Source: an uncultured Clostridium sp. | GTDB lineage: Bacteria; Bacillota; Clostridia; TANB77; CAG-508 | NCBI GenBank assembly: GCA_900554365.1 | Contig: USGY01000021.1 | Coordinates: 1-27,711, forward strand | DNA: 27,711 bases | Direction of reading: 5' to 3' | Shown here: positions 20,784-27,711 of the stretch, piece by piece | Position numbering within the stretch: position 1 is the stretch's first letter | Layout: every line of letters starts with the position of its first letter | Translations under genes and position numbers: made by a program | The notes under the pieces: model-generated | Seen by the model: only the letters and a program-made list of their open reading frames with translations | What the model was told of the DNA's origin: nothing | The model's database searches: none

Positions 20784-22234
20784 ATGGATTTAAAAGAAAA
20801 CCAAACACAAAATTCAAAGGATAAAGTAAATAATATATTAATGGTTACAGCGTTTCCAACTTATGGAGCTGGAAGTGGTGTACAAGTAACAGCATTAGCA
20901 AAATCTTATCAAGAAGAAGGAAAAAATGTCGCTATTATTACAGGAAATAATAGAACAGAATTTGATAAAATTCCAGGAGTAAAATATCATGTAGTACCAT
21001 TTACATCAGAAGAAAAAAATCCTGAAAAAATACCTGGACAATGTGATTTTAATTACTTAATGTTTACAACACATACTGAAAGTACAGCTAATTTCTGGAA
21101 TGCAAGTCTAGAACAAATAAAAGAATATGAATCAGTTTTTAGAAAAGCAATAAATAAGGAAGTCAAAGAATTTAAACCTGATGTAATACATGGTCAACAT
21201 AACTGGATTTCAACTGCTATTGCAACAGAAACTGGAATACCAACAGTTGTTACAATTCATGGAACTGATCTAATGGGATTTAAGAGAAGTAAAGAAGAAT
21301 TAAAGAAAGTAAGAGAAGAATTAAAAAATACAACAGATCCAAAAGAAATACAAAGACTAAAAGATGAAGAAAAGAAATATAATATGTATATAGAATATTC
21401 TAATCGTTCAGCTATAAACGCTAAAAAATCATTGTAATTTCTGAAGCACAAAGAGAAGAATTTGCTAAACTATTCCCTCTAGCCGCTTCTAAGGTAGAAT
21501 TAGTTGAAAATGGTTATGATACAGAAAAATTCTATGTTGATCCAACTGCAAAAAAAGAAGAAACAATAGGAGAATTAGTTTCTCAAAATACAGAAGATGG
21601 GAAAATACCTTTAGATTATGATAAGCTTGTAGCATTTGTTGGAAAATTTGCTGATTTTAAAGGAATTGATGTATTATTAGATGCAGCAAAAGATTATGAA
21701 CAAAAAATGCAAGAAAAAGGTAAAAAAGTTGCAACAATTATTGTAGGTTCTGGTCAATTAGAAGAACAATTGAAAAAACAAGCTAGTGATTTAAAATTAC
21801 AAAATACACACTTTGTTGGAAGAAAAAATAGTGATGAAGTAAGAAAAATACAAAGTCTTGCTGATGTTTCTTTAATTCCATCAAGAAATGAGCCTTTTGG
21901 ACTTGTTGTAATAGAAGGTATGGCATGTGGACATCCTGTTATAGGAACAAATGCTGGAGGAATACCAGGTATTTTAAATATTAATAAAGAAGATATTAGT
22001 GATAAAACTAAAACTTATGTAACACCTGTTGGAGTTCTTGTACCAATGGATGATAGCAAAGCTTTAAGCAATGCAGTTTGTGATGTTTTAGATGGAAAAG
22101 TGAAATTTGATAAAGATTTTATTATAAATTATACTAAGGAACATTATGCACAAAAAGAAATAACAAAACACATATTAAATATTTTTGAAGAAGCAGTTCC
22201 TAATAAAAAAAAAGATAAATACGAGGAAAGATAA
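20784..22234 (+). pseudogene. GT4-family glycosyltransferase split by a frameshift at an A run
   Basis: The start is ATG 20784, 8 bases after GGAGG at 20771-20775. The first frame has a GT-B N-terminal domain ('MVTAFPTYGAGSGVQVTALA', 'PDVIHGQHNWISTAIA', 'VVTIHGTDLMG') and stops at 21437 after '...NAKKSL'. The rest is in the -1 frame: 'IIVISEAQREEF', 'LVAFVGKFADFKGIDVLLDA', 'VATIIVGSGQLEEQL' and the donor-binding 'NEPFGLVVIEGMACGHPVIG'. The break lies in a run of six A at 21423-21428; one more A, or a -1 slip, would restore a protein of about 483 residues. It may be a sequencing error, decay or slippage. The donor sugar is not readable. Confidence 0.85.
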
Positions 22235-22235
22235 T

Positions 22236-22697
22236 ATGAATAAGTTTATGAAAATTGCTAAGGAAAATGCAGATAATGGCATTATAAAAAAAGAAGGCGG
22301 ACCTTTTGGTGCAGTTATTGTAGATAAAGATGGAAATATTATTGCAAATGGTAATAATCAGGTTTTAAAATCAAAAGATCCAACAGCTCATGCAGAAATC
22401 GTAGCTATTAGAAATGCATGTAAGAAATTACAAACATATGATTTGTCAGGATATATTTTATATACATCTTGTGAGCCATGTCCAATGTGCTTATCAGCTA
22501 TTATTTGGTCAAATATAAAAAAGGTTTATTATGGATGTACTAAAAAGGATGCAGGAGATATTGGCTTTAGAGATGATATGATTTATGATTATTTAAAAGG
22601 AAAAAATGAAAATCTAATTGAATTAAAAGAGTTAGATAGAGACGAATGCATAAAAACATTTGAAAAATACAAACAAGAAAATGGAACAATATATTAA
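22236..22697 (+). CDS. guaD: guanine deaminase-like nucleoside/nucleobase deaminase
   Basis: This 153-residue zinc-dependent deaminase has the cytidine-deaminase-type motif: 'DPTAHAEIVAIRNACK' (His52 zinc ligand, Glu54 proton shuttle) and 'LYTSCEPCPMCLSAIIW' (Cys82 and Cys85 zinc ligands). The N-terminus 'GGPFGAVIVDKDGNIIANGN' and the end 'FEKYKQENGTIY' resemble Bacillus GuaD, which converts guanine to xanthine, better than tRNA deaminase TadA. The start is ATG 22236, after GAGGAAAG; a longer frame from 22185 lies inside the glycosyltransferase. It sits one base after that gene's stop. A TadA role cannot be fully excluded. Confidence 0.82.
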   Translation: MNKFMKIAKENADNGIIKKEGGPFGAVIVDKDGNIIANGNNQVLKSKDPTAHAEIVAIRNACKKLQTYDLSGYILYTSCEPCPMCLSAIIWSNIKKVYYGCTKKDAGDIGFRDDMIYDYLKGKNENLIELKELDRDECIKTFEKYKQENGTIY

Positions 22698-22773
22698 TTC
22701 ATTATGCAGATATTTTACTTATAACACAAATAAATCATTTCATACAAAAGAAAAAGTTAATATTATAAAACCT

Positions 22774-22800
22774 AAAGAGGTTCATTTAATGAACCTCTTT
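22774..22800 (+). terminator. intrinsic terminator between guaD and asnB
   Basis: AAAGAGGTTCAT (22774-22785) pairs with ATGAACCTCTTT (22789-22800) around TTA. The genes on either side converge on it. Confidence 0.88.
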
Positions 22801-22804
22801 TTAC

Positions 22805-24652
22805 TTATATTTCAATTTTAGGCTGGTACATTTCAAGCCACATATTAACTTGACACAAATAAGCAATTAATTGAGGACCAACCATAAGTTGACCAAACCA
22901 TGGTCTTGTGAATGCTTTTCCATCAGTATTTAAAATTTCCAAAATATATTCTTTGTTTAGTAAATTATTAATAGGTGCATTTTTATTTTTCATAATATCT
23001 GTAAGTATTTCTTTTACTTTAGCAAGATAGGTAGGATTATGTGTTTTAGGATATGGAGATTTTTTTCTGTCAACAATTTCTGATGGCAAGAAATCTTTGC
23101 AAATATAACGAAGCAATCCTTTTTCACGACCTTTTAATGCTTTCCATTCCCATGGAATATTCCAAACATATTGTGCTAATCTATAGTCACAAAAAGGAAC
23201 ACGAAGTTCAACGCCATTGTACATAGCCATCCTATCAGAGCGCTCTAATAATGTTTGCATAAACCAATTTAAAGTAAGATGTGATATTTTTCTTTTTTCT
23301 GCTGTTTCTTTAGAATCGGTTTGTAAAATTTCTACTTTACTTAAACTTTCATTATATCTGTAATCAATATAATCTTTTAATTTTATTTTAGAACTAATTG
23401 ATGAATTTAAAAGCTTTTGTCTTTCAGTTAAAGAGATAGACCATGGAAAAGTATTACTTTCTAATGCATCTTTTCTAAAAAACCATGGATATCCACCAAA
23501 TATTTCATCTGCACATTCTCCTGTTAAAGCAACTGTCATATCTTTTTTGACATTTTTACAAAATAATAATAAAGATGAGTCAATATCAGCCATGCCTGGG
23601 ACATCTCTTGCAATCATAGCATCTTTTAAAGCTTTAGCAAGTTCCGGAGTATCAATAACTATTGTATGATGTTTAGTTTTAAGTTTCTTTTGCATAAGAT
23701 TAATGTAAAAATTATCTGAATTGGGCTGAAAATCGCTTCTAACGAAGTTTTTATCATTATCGACATAATCTACAGAAAAAGTCTCTAATGTCGGCAAAGA
23801 ATTAGCTCTACGATAATCGGAGGCAAATTTAGTAATTATACTTGAGTCTAATCCACCAGATAAAAATGTACATAAAGGAACATCAGAAACTAATTGCCTT
23901 GTAATAGAATCATTTAATAAAAATTTTAAATGTTCACAAGTTTGACCAAAACTATCAGTATGTTCTTTAGATATTAACTTCCAATATTGTTTTGTGTGTA
24001 AACCAGACTCATTATAAATACCAAAATGAGCAGGTTTAATCTCAAAAATATTTTTAAATACTGTTAATCCAGGAGTATGAGCAGGTCCTATCCCAAATAA
24101 TTCTGAAATTCCTTGTTCATCTAAAATCTTTTCCACTCCTGGGTAAGCTAATAATCCTTTTATTTCAGATGAAAAAATAAATGTATTTTCAATAGTTGTA
24201 TAAAATAAAGGCTTTACACCAAAATGATCTCTAGCTAAAAATATATGTTTCTTTTCAGTATCCCATATTGCAAATGCAAAAATTCCATTTAAGTGATTTA
24301 CTACATCTTTACCATAATGTATATAACTTTTTAGTAATATTTCTGTGTCAGAATGACTATTTATGTTAAAACCTTCTTTTATTAAAGTTTCTTTTAATTC
24401 TTTTGTATTATAAATTTGACCATTATAAACAATAACATATGTTCCAAAAGAGTATTTTTCTGTCATAGGTTGTTTACCACCGTCTGGGTCAATAACAATA
24501 AGTCTTTTATGTGCTAATGCAACATTTTTATCTATGTAATATCCATCTTCATCAGGACCTCTTCTGTACAATGTATTATTCATATTTTTTAGAATATCTT
24601 TATTATCAGATATATCATGTTTTAAGTTACAAAAACCAACAAAACCACACAT
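22805..24652 (-). CDS. asnB: glutamine-hydrolysing asparagine synthetase
   Basis: It makes asparagine from aspartate, ATP and glutamine. The N-terminal class II glutamine amidotransferase domain starts 'MCGFVGFCN', with Cys2 as nucleophile after Met removal, and carries 'RRGPDEDGYY', 'HKRLIVID' and 'YNGQIYN'. The C-terminal synthetase domain (from about 230) has the ATP pyrophosphatase loop 'FLSGGLDSS' (265-271) and 'TGECADEIFGGYPW'. At 615 residues it matches the long AsnB type. GGAGG precedes ATG 24652. It is the only minus-strand gene in this half of the window and has its own promoter region upstream. Confidence 0.95.
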   Translation of the reverse strand: MCGFVGFCNLKHDISDNKDILKNMNNTLYRRGPDEDGYYIDKNVALAHKRLIVIDPDGGKQPMTEKYSFGTYVIVYNGQIYNTKELKETLIKEGFNINSHSDTEILLKSYIHYGKDVVNHLNGIFAFAIWDTEKKHIFLARDHFGVKPLFYTTIENTFIFSSEIKGLLAYPGVEKILDEQGISELFGIGPAHTPGLTVFKNIFEIKPAHFGIYNESGLHTKQYWKLISKEHTDSFGQTCEHLKFLLNDSITRQLVSDVPLCTFLSGGLDSSIITKFASDYRRANSLPTLETFSVDYVDNDKNFVRSDFQPNSDNFYINLMQKKLKTKHHTIVIDTPELAKALKDAMIARDVPGMADIDSSLLLFCKNVKKDMTVALTGECADEIFGGYPWFFRKDALESNTFPWSISLTERQKLLNSSISSKIKLKDYIDYRYNESLSKVEILQTDSKETAEKRKISHLTLNWFMQTLLERSDRMAMYNGVELRVPFCDYRLAQYVWNIPWEWKALKGREKGLLRYICKDFLPSEIVDRKKSPYPKTHNPTYLAKVKEILTDIMKNKNAPINNLLNKEYILEILNTDGKAFTRPWFGQLMVGPQLIAYLCQVNMWLEMYQPKIEI

Positions 24653-24759
24653 ATTTTACCTCCAAATTTGTTTTATATTTATTCATATATATTGTATGCA
24701 AAAAAGCAAATAAAATTTAAAAATTATAAAAAATATTGTAAATAAAGCAAAGATAACTA

Positions 24760-24788
24760 TTGACAAAAAACGAAATTACTTGTATAAT
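24760..24788 (+). promoter_or_regulatory. sigma-A-type promoter of rpmF
   Basis: TTGACA (24760-24765), 17 bases, TATAAT (24783-24788): a perfect consensus promoter, as expected for a ribosomal protein. The leader of about 80 bases before ATG 24877 has no obvious structure. Confidence 0.88.
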
Positions 24789-24876
24789 TCTATAGTGACT
24801 ACGTAAAGCGGTCTATTATAAATTAGATAAAAAGCAAAGATATATACATATATCGCAAAAACAAGGAGGGATTATA

Positions 24877-25068
24877 ATGGCACAACCAAAAAGAAGATGG
24901 TCAAAAGCAAGAACACACGCTAAAAGGTCAACATGGAAGAAAGAAGTACCAACATTTTCAACTTGCCCACGTTGTCATGAACCAGTATTACCACATAGAG
25001 TTTGCAAAAACTGTGGATATTATGATGGAAAAGAAATTATAGCTAAAAAAGAATCAGAAAATGCGTAA
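24877..25068 (+). CDS. rpmF: 50S ribosomal protein L32
   Basis: The 63-residue protein starts 'MAQPKRRWSKARTHAKR' (usual 'MAVPKRR.S.....RR') and carries the zinc-ribbon pair CPRC (Cys30, Cys33) and CKNC (Cys43, Cys46), then 'GYYDGKEI'. AAGGAGG precedes ATG 24877. In many Firmicutes rpmF follows a YceD-family gene; here it stands alone, between its own consensus promoter and a strong terminator. Confidence 0.96.
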   Translation: MAQPKRRWSKARTHAKRSTWKKEVPTFSTCPRCHEPVLPHRVCKNCGYYDGKEIIAKKESENA

Positions 25069-25078
25069 GTATTTTTGT

Positions 25079-25112
25079 AACGTTTGTATTAAAACAAGCG
25101 TTATTTTTTTTT
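25079..25112 (+). terminator. intrinsic terminator of rpmF
   Basis: AACGTTTGT (25079-25087) pairs with ACAAGCGTT (25094-25102, one G-U), followed by a T-run of nine. Confidence 0.88.
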
Positions 25113-25214
25113 GAAAAATTATCTACAAAACATATAAACTGTTGTTGACACAAAATTAAAATTATTATAAAATAATTGCACGACAGGATGTCATAAACAA
25201 AGGAAGTGAAAATT

Positions 25215-25817
25215 ATGCCTAAGCAAACTTTCTATAATTTAAAAGAAGAAAAAAGAAAAAAAATAGAGCAGGCACTATTAAAAGAGTTTAGCAACAACAC
25301 TTTTGAAGGAGCATCAATTAGTAATATAATTGCAGAAGCACAAATTCCTAGAGGAAGTTTTTATCAATATTTTGAAAATAAAGAGGATGCTGTAGAATAT
25401 ATAATTAACAAATATTTAAAAAAAGAAAAAGAAAAAATATATACTAGTTTATTAAGAAATAATGGAGATATATTTAAAACATCTATTGATATATATGATT
25501 ATATAATTGAAAAAATTAATACAACTTCAAATCTAAAATTATTTAAAAATATTCTTCAAGAACTCAGAAAAAACAATACAAATGCTTTTGAAGAAAATAC
25601 GGAATTTTTATCTGAAAAGAAAACTATAGAAAAAATTATTGATAAAAGAGATTTAAATATTCAAGAAAAAGAAGATTTGTGTTATTTTTTAAAAATATTA
25701 AGCTTAGTAATGAGAAATGCTACACTTGAAGTAATATCAAATAAAATAACTCAAGAAGAGGGAAAGCAAAAACTGCTTAAAGAAATAGAAATTTTAAAAA
25801 GAGGCATGAAAAAATAA
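25215..25817 (+). CDS. TetR-family transcriptional regulator
   Basis: The start is ATG 25215, placed by AGGAAGTG upstream; a longer start at 25206 has no spacing to the ribosome site. The 200-residue protein has the TetR HTH at residues about 10-55: 'EEKRKKIEQALLKEF', 'ASISNIIAEAQIPRGSFYQY', 'FENKEDAVEYIINKYLKKEK'. An all-helical ligand domain follows. The ligand is unknown. The HdeD-like membrane protein gene lies 63 bases downstream with its own ribosome site and may be its target. Confidence 0.9.
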   Translation: MPKQTFYNLKEEKRKKIEQALLKEFSNNTFEGASISNIIAEAQIPRGSFYQYFENKEDAVEYIINKYLKKEKEKIYTSLLRNNGDIFKTSIDIYDYIIEKINTTSNLKLFKNILQELRKNNTNAFEENTEFLSEKKTIEKIIDKRDLNIQEKEDLCYFLKILSLVMRNATLEVISNKITQEEGKQKLLKEIEILKRGMKK

Positions 25818-25880
25818 AAAAATATATACAAATTTTATTTATTATGGTATATTAAAAATATAGTAAAGAAGGTAATGAAA

Positions 25881-26414
25881 ATGTGGAAAAAGTTTTTAAA
25901 AAAATCAGGTTGGACTGATATTGTAATTTCATTAGTATTTATATTATTTGGAATTATGCTAATTGCAAGACCAGAATATGTTATGTCTGGAATTTCACTT
26001 TTATTAGGAGTAGTATTTATTGTAGCAGGTGTACTAAAAGCAATAGATTATTTCTCATCAAGTAAAACCGATAACTATTTGTTAGCGATTGCAATTGTAA
26101 TGATATTAGTTGGTATAATTCTTATGTTTTGCTCAGACATTATAATGTCAGCAGTTAGAATATTAATTGCAATATGGATACTATATAGTGGAATAATGAA
26201 TTTACAAATAACTGTAGTATGGAAAGATTACAAAACAACATTATGGGGAGTAAGCTTAATTTTAGCAATTGCAACAATTGCAGTTGGTATATACATGTTA
26301 GTAAATCCAGGAGCTTTATTACAAACAGGCGGAGTTGCAATACTTGCATATGGCTTGGTAAACATAATAGAAAATATTATATTTATAAAAAAAATTGATA
26401 ATTATTTAGAATAA
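25881..26414 (+). CDS. HdeD/DUF308-family membrane protein
   Basis: The 177-residue protein has six hydrophobic segments in three pairs, each like the DUF308 repeat, e.g. 'VFILFGIMLIARPEYVMSGI', 'VMILVGIILMFCSDIIMSAV' and 'ATIAVGIYMLVNPGALLQTG', with the family's 'G......P' turn. HdeD of Escherichia coli belongs to this family and is linked to acid resistance; in Clostridia the role is unknown. ATG 25881 is chosen because AAGAAGG at 25866-25872 is 8 bases upstream; ATG 25875 is too close. It follows a TetR gene that may regulate it. Confidence 0.85.
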   Translation: MWKKFLKKSGWTDIVISLVFILFGIMLIARPEYVMSGISLLLGVVFIVAGVLKAIDYFSSSKTDNYLLAIAIVMILVGIILMFCSDIIMSAVRILIAIWILYSGIMNLQITVVWKDYKTTLWGVSLILAIATIAVGIYMLVNPGALLQTGGVAILAYGLVNIIENIIFIKKIDNYLE

Positions 26415-26451
26415 AAATAAGGGCTAGAATTTAATTTCTAGTCCTTATTTT
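26414..26451 (+). terminator. intrinsic terminator before the cotJ operon
   Basis: AAAATAAGGGCTAGAA (26414-26429) pairs with TTCTAGTCCTTATTTT (26436-26451), one G-U. It separates the HdeD-like gene from cotJ. Confidence 0.85.
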
Positions 26452-26453
26452 GT

Positions 26454-26480
26454 GTCAATTGTCGAAGGTGCTCATATAAT
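26454..26480 (+). promoter_or_regulatory. possible sigma-E-type sporulation promoter of cotJ
   Basis: GTCAATT (26454-26460), 12 bases, CATATAAT (26473-26480) resembles mother-cell sigma-E promoters (-10 CATACAAT-like). cotJ of Bacillus subtilis is sigma-E dependent. No sigma-A -35/-10 pair is seen here. A match to the Spo0A box (TTGTCGAA) also overlaps. Confidence 0.4.
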
Positions 26481-26502
26481 AACATTAAAAGGAGGAAAGA
26501 AA

Positions 26503-26856
26503 ATGTTTAAAAATAGAAAATGTTATTGTATGAATAATAACTATCAAAATAATTCATATCAATTACAAAATGAAATAATGGAAAACAAATGTAGCCAAGT
26601 TGCATCATATGAAGGATATGAAGATGAATGTGGTTGCGGATTTGATATTGGAAATAACGTATTTCCAGACAATCCAATGTTAGCCCAAAGTTATGTTCCT
26701 ATTCAATTTATGGATAGAACATTTAAACCAAATGTAGGATTAAAAATGGGAACTATATTTCCAGAGTTAGTTAGTCCATATACACCATGTCAATCCATGG
26801 AAGAAATCAATCATATAAGACAAACAAATACAATAGGAAAGGGGTGTAATGGATAA
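26503..26856 (+). CDS. cotJA: spore coat-associated protein CotJA
   Basis: The start is ATG 26503, after AAAGGAGGAAAG; an in-frame extension to 26452 overlaps the promoter region. The 117-residue protein is longer than Bacillus CotJA (about 82 residues). Its N-terminus is Cys/Asn-rich ('CYCMNNNYQNNSYQLQNEIM', 'ECGCGFDIGN'), and the CotJA core follows from about residue 60: 'SYVPIQFMDRTFKPNVGL', 'KMGTIFPELVSPYTP'. CotJA helps place CotJC in the inner spore coat. The stop overlaps the cotJB start (TAATGA). Confidence 0.9.
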   Translation: MFKNRKCYCMNNNYQNNSYQLQNEIMENKCSQVASYEGYEDECGCGFDIGNNVFPDNPMLAQSYVPIQFMDRTFKPNVGLKMGTIFPELVSPYTPCQSMEEINHIRQTNTIGKGCNG

Positions 26857-27179
26857 TGATAAGAGAAACAAGAACATGCCCATGTAGCGGACAAATGAAT
26901 ACAGAAAATGTTCAAGAGGTAGAAAACAAAAATATGCAAAAAGAAGAATTATTATCTGAAATAAGATGTCATGAATTTGCTATAACAGAATTAGCTTTAT
27001 ATTTAGATACACACCCAACAGATAAAAAAGCATTATGCTTACACAAGAAATATTGTAATGAATTAGAAAGCTTGAGAGATATGTATCAAAGAGTTTATGG
27101 ACCTCTTACAATAACATATCCATGTAATAAGTGGAGATGGCTTGAAGAACCATGGCCATGGGAAGGAGGAGAAAACTAA
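26856..27179 (+). CDS. cotJB: spore coat protein CotJB
   Basis: The 107-residue protein contains the CotJB domain from about residue 32: 'LLSEIRCHEFAITELALYLD', 'THPTDKKAL', 'RVYGPLTITYP' and the ending 'WRWLEEPWPWEGG', close to the family's 'W.W...PWPWE'. An N-terminal stretch of about 30 residues with 'RTCPCSG' is extra compared with Bacillus. It overlaps cotJA by one base and is followed by cotJC two bases after its stop, a tight operon. Confidence 0.93.
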   Translation: MIRETRTCPCSGQMNTENVQEVENKNMQKEELLSEIRCHEFAITELALYLDTHPTDKKALCLHKKYCNELESLRDMYQRVYGPLTITYPCNKWRWLEEPWPWEGGEN

Positions 27180-27180
27180 T

Positions 27181-27603
27181 ATGTGGACTTATAATAAAAT
27201 GTTACAATATCCTATAAATATAAAATGTACAGATCCAAGACTTGCTAAAGTAATAATTTCTCAGTATGGAGGACCTGATGGTGAATTAGCTGCTTCATTA
27301 AGATATTTATCTCAAAGATTTGGAATGCCTGATCAAAATGCTAAAGCTATTTTAAATGATATAGGAACAGAAGAATTAGCACATTTAGAAATGGTCGGAA
27401 CAATTGTACATCAATTAACAAAAAATGCATCAATTGAAGAAATAGAAAAAGCAGGATTAGGAGCATATTATACAGATCATGGTGTAGATGTATATCCACA
27501 GTCAGCTGCTGGTGTGCCTTTTGATGCAAATTGTTTGGCATGTAAAGGAGATCCTATTGCAAATTTACAAGAAGATTTGGCAGCAGATAAAGAAGATTTT
27601 TAG
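27181..27603 (+). CDS. cotJC: CotJC, manganese catalase-like coat protein, short C-terminus
   Basis: The start is ATG 27181, after AGGAGG; a longer frame inside cotJB lacks support. The 140-residue protein matches CotJC up to 'GDPIANLQEDLAAD': 'MWTYNKMLQYPINIKC', 'GGPDGELAASLRYLSQRF', 'IGTEELAHLEMVGTIVHQL' (first-half metal ligands) and 'AAGVPFDANCLACKGDPI'. Typical CotJC is about 190 residues and continues into a second helical pair with a further Glu and His ligand ('REREVVH'). Here it stops after 'KEDF'; the next bases do not show that sequence in any frame. It is probably truncated and unlikely to bind a complete di-manganese site, though it could still be a structural coat protein. Confidence 0.88.
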   Translation: MWTYNKMLQYPINIKCTDPRLAKVIISQYGGPDGELAASLRYLSQRFGMPDQNAKAILNDIGTEELAHLEMVGTIVHQLTKNASIEEIEKAGLGAYYTDHGVDVYPQSAAGVPFDANCLACKGDPIANLQEDLAADKEDF

Positions 27604-27711
27604 TGCAACACATAATAAAATTTTAACGAAAATACCTTGAAAAACTTTAATTTAAAGGAAAATATTGATTTTAATAAGTTAATGGTTGCATTAATTACCT
27701 TTTTTATCTGC
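27604..27711. other. AT-rich end of window with no gene seen
   Basis: No ORF with a ribosome site or clear terminator is visible. The missing last third of CotJC is not recognisable here in any frame. Confidence 0.5.

Noticed and set aside
26453..26466. TGTCAATTGTCGAA as Spo0A boxes controlling cotJ
   Set aside because: Spacing is 7 rather than 10 bases, and cotJ is known to be under sigma-E, so a chance match is likely.

Overview
The window is very AT-rich and gene-dense, with AGGAGG-type ribosome binding sites. It carries spore-coat genes (cotJA-cotJB-cotJC), a Spo0A paralogue, a BceB-type permease with a YxeA protein, and Tn4451/TnpX-style large serine recombinases. Together these point to a low-GC, spore-forming Clostridia (Bacillota) chromosome. 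I cannot name the species.

Layout. (1) 1-2466: envelope-stress genes: the end of a BceB-like ABC permease, a membrane-anchored unknown, a YxeA protein, a monofunctional peptidoglycan glycosyltransferase and a YccF membrane protein. (2) 2640-8309: a regulatory block with a double ribbon-helix-helix protein, a frameshifted XRE repressor divergent from a sigma-region-4-like protein, a stand-alone receiver, a CYTH-domain protein, a LysR regulator, a radical SAM enzyme fused to a pseudo-receiver, and convergent to it a Spo0A-like regulator. Two stretches, 3001-3353 and 8310-8910, hold no intact gene except the frameshifted XRE relic overlapping the first one's end. They do carry phased Spo0A-box-like repeats, good promoters, tandem repeats and a probable short terminated RNA. 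(3) About 8.6-13.95 kb: a small mobile element with a structured leader, a sigma-like regulator, small ORFs, a TnpW-like protein and two overlapping large serine recombinases. Its right end abuts a truncated, frameshifted D-Ala-D-Ala carboxypeptidase gene. (4) 14452-15472: a VanW protein and a small membrane protein. (5) 15554-22697: housekeeping genes rpmE, miaB, an unknown multi-HTH gene, mutS, a frameshifted glycosyltransferase and a guaD-like deaminase, mostly packed or overlapping. (6) 22805-27603: an asparagine synthetase on the minus strand, rpmF, a TetR regulator, an HdeD-like membrane protein and the cotJ operon, whose CotJC is short.

The most unusual part is the regulatory block. 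Three receiver-type domains lie within about 4.2 kb: one intact, one lacking the acidic pair and attached to a Spo0A-type DNA-binding domain, and one lacking the phospho-acceptor and attached to a radical SAM enzyme with some viperin/MoaA-like features. Arrays of TGTCG-type boxes at exact 10-bp spacing flank the block, and one stands just upstream of a possible small RNA. That these form one system is inference. Three damaged or shortened genes besides the XRE relic (carboxypeptidase, glycosyltransferase, cotJC) could be real decay or assembly error.
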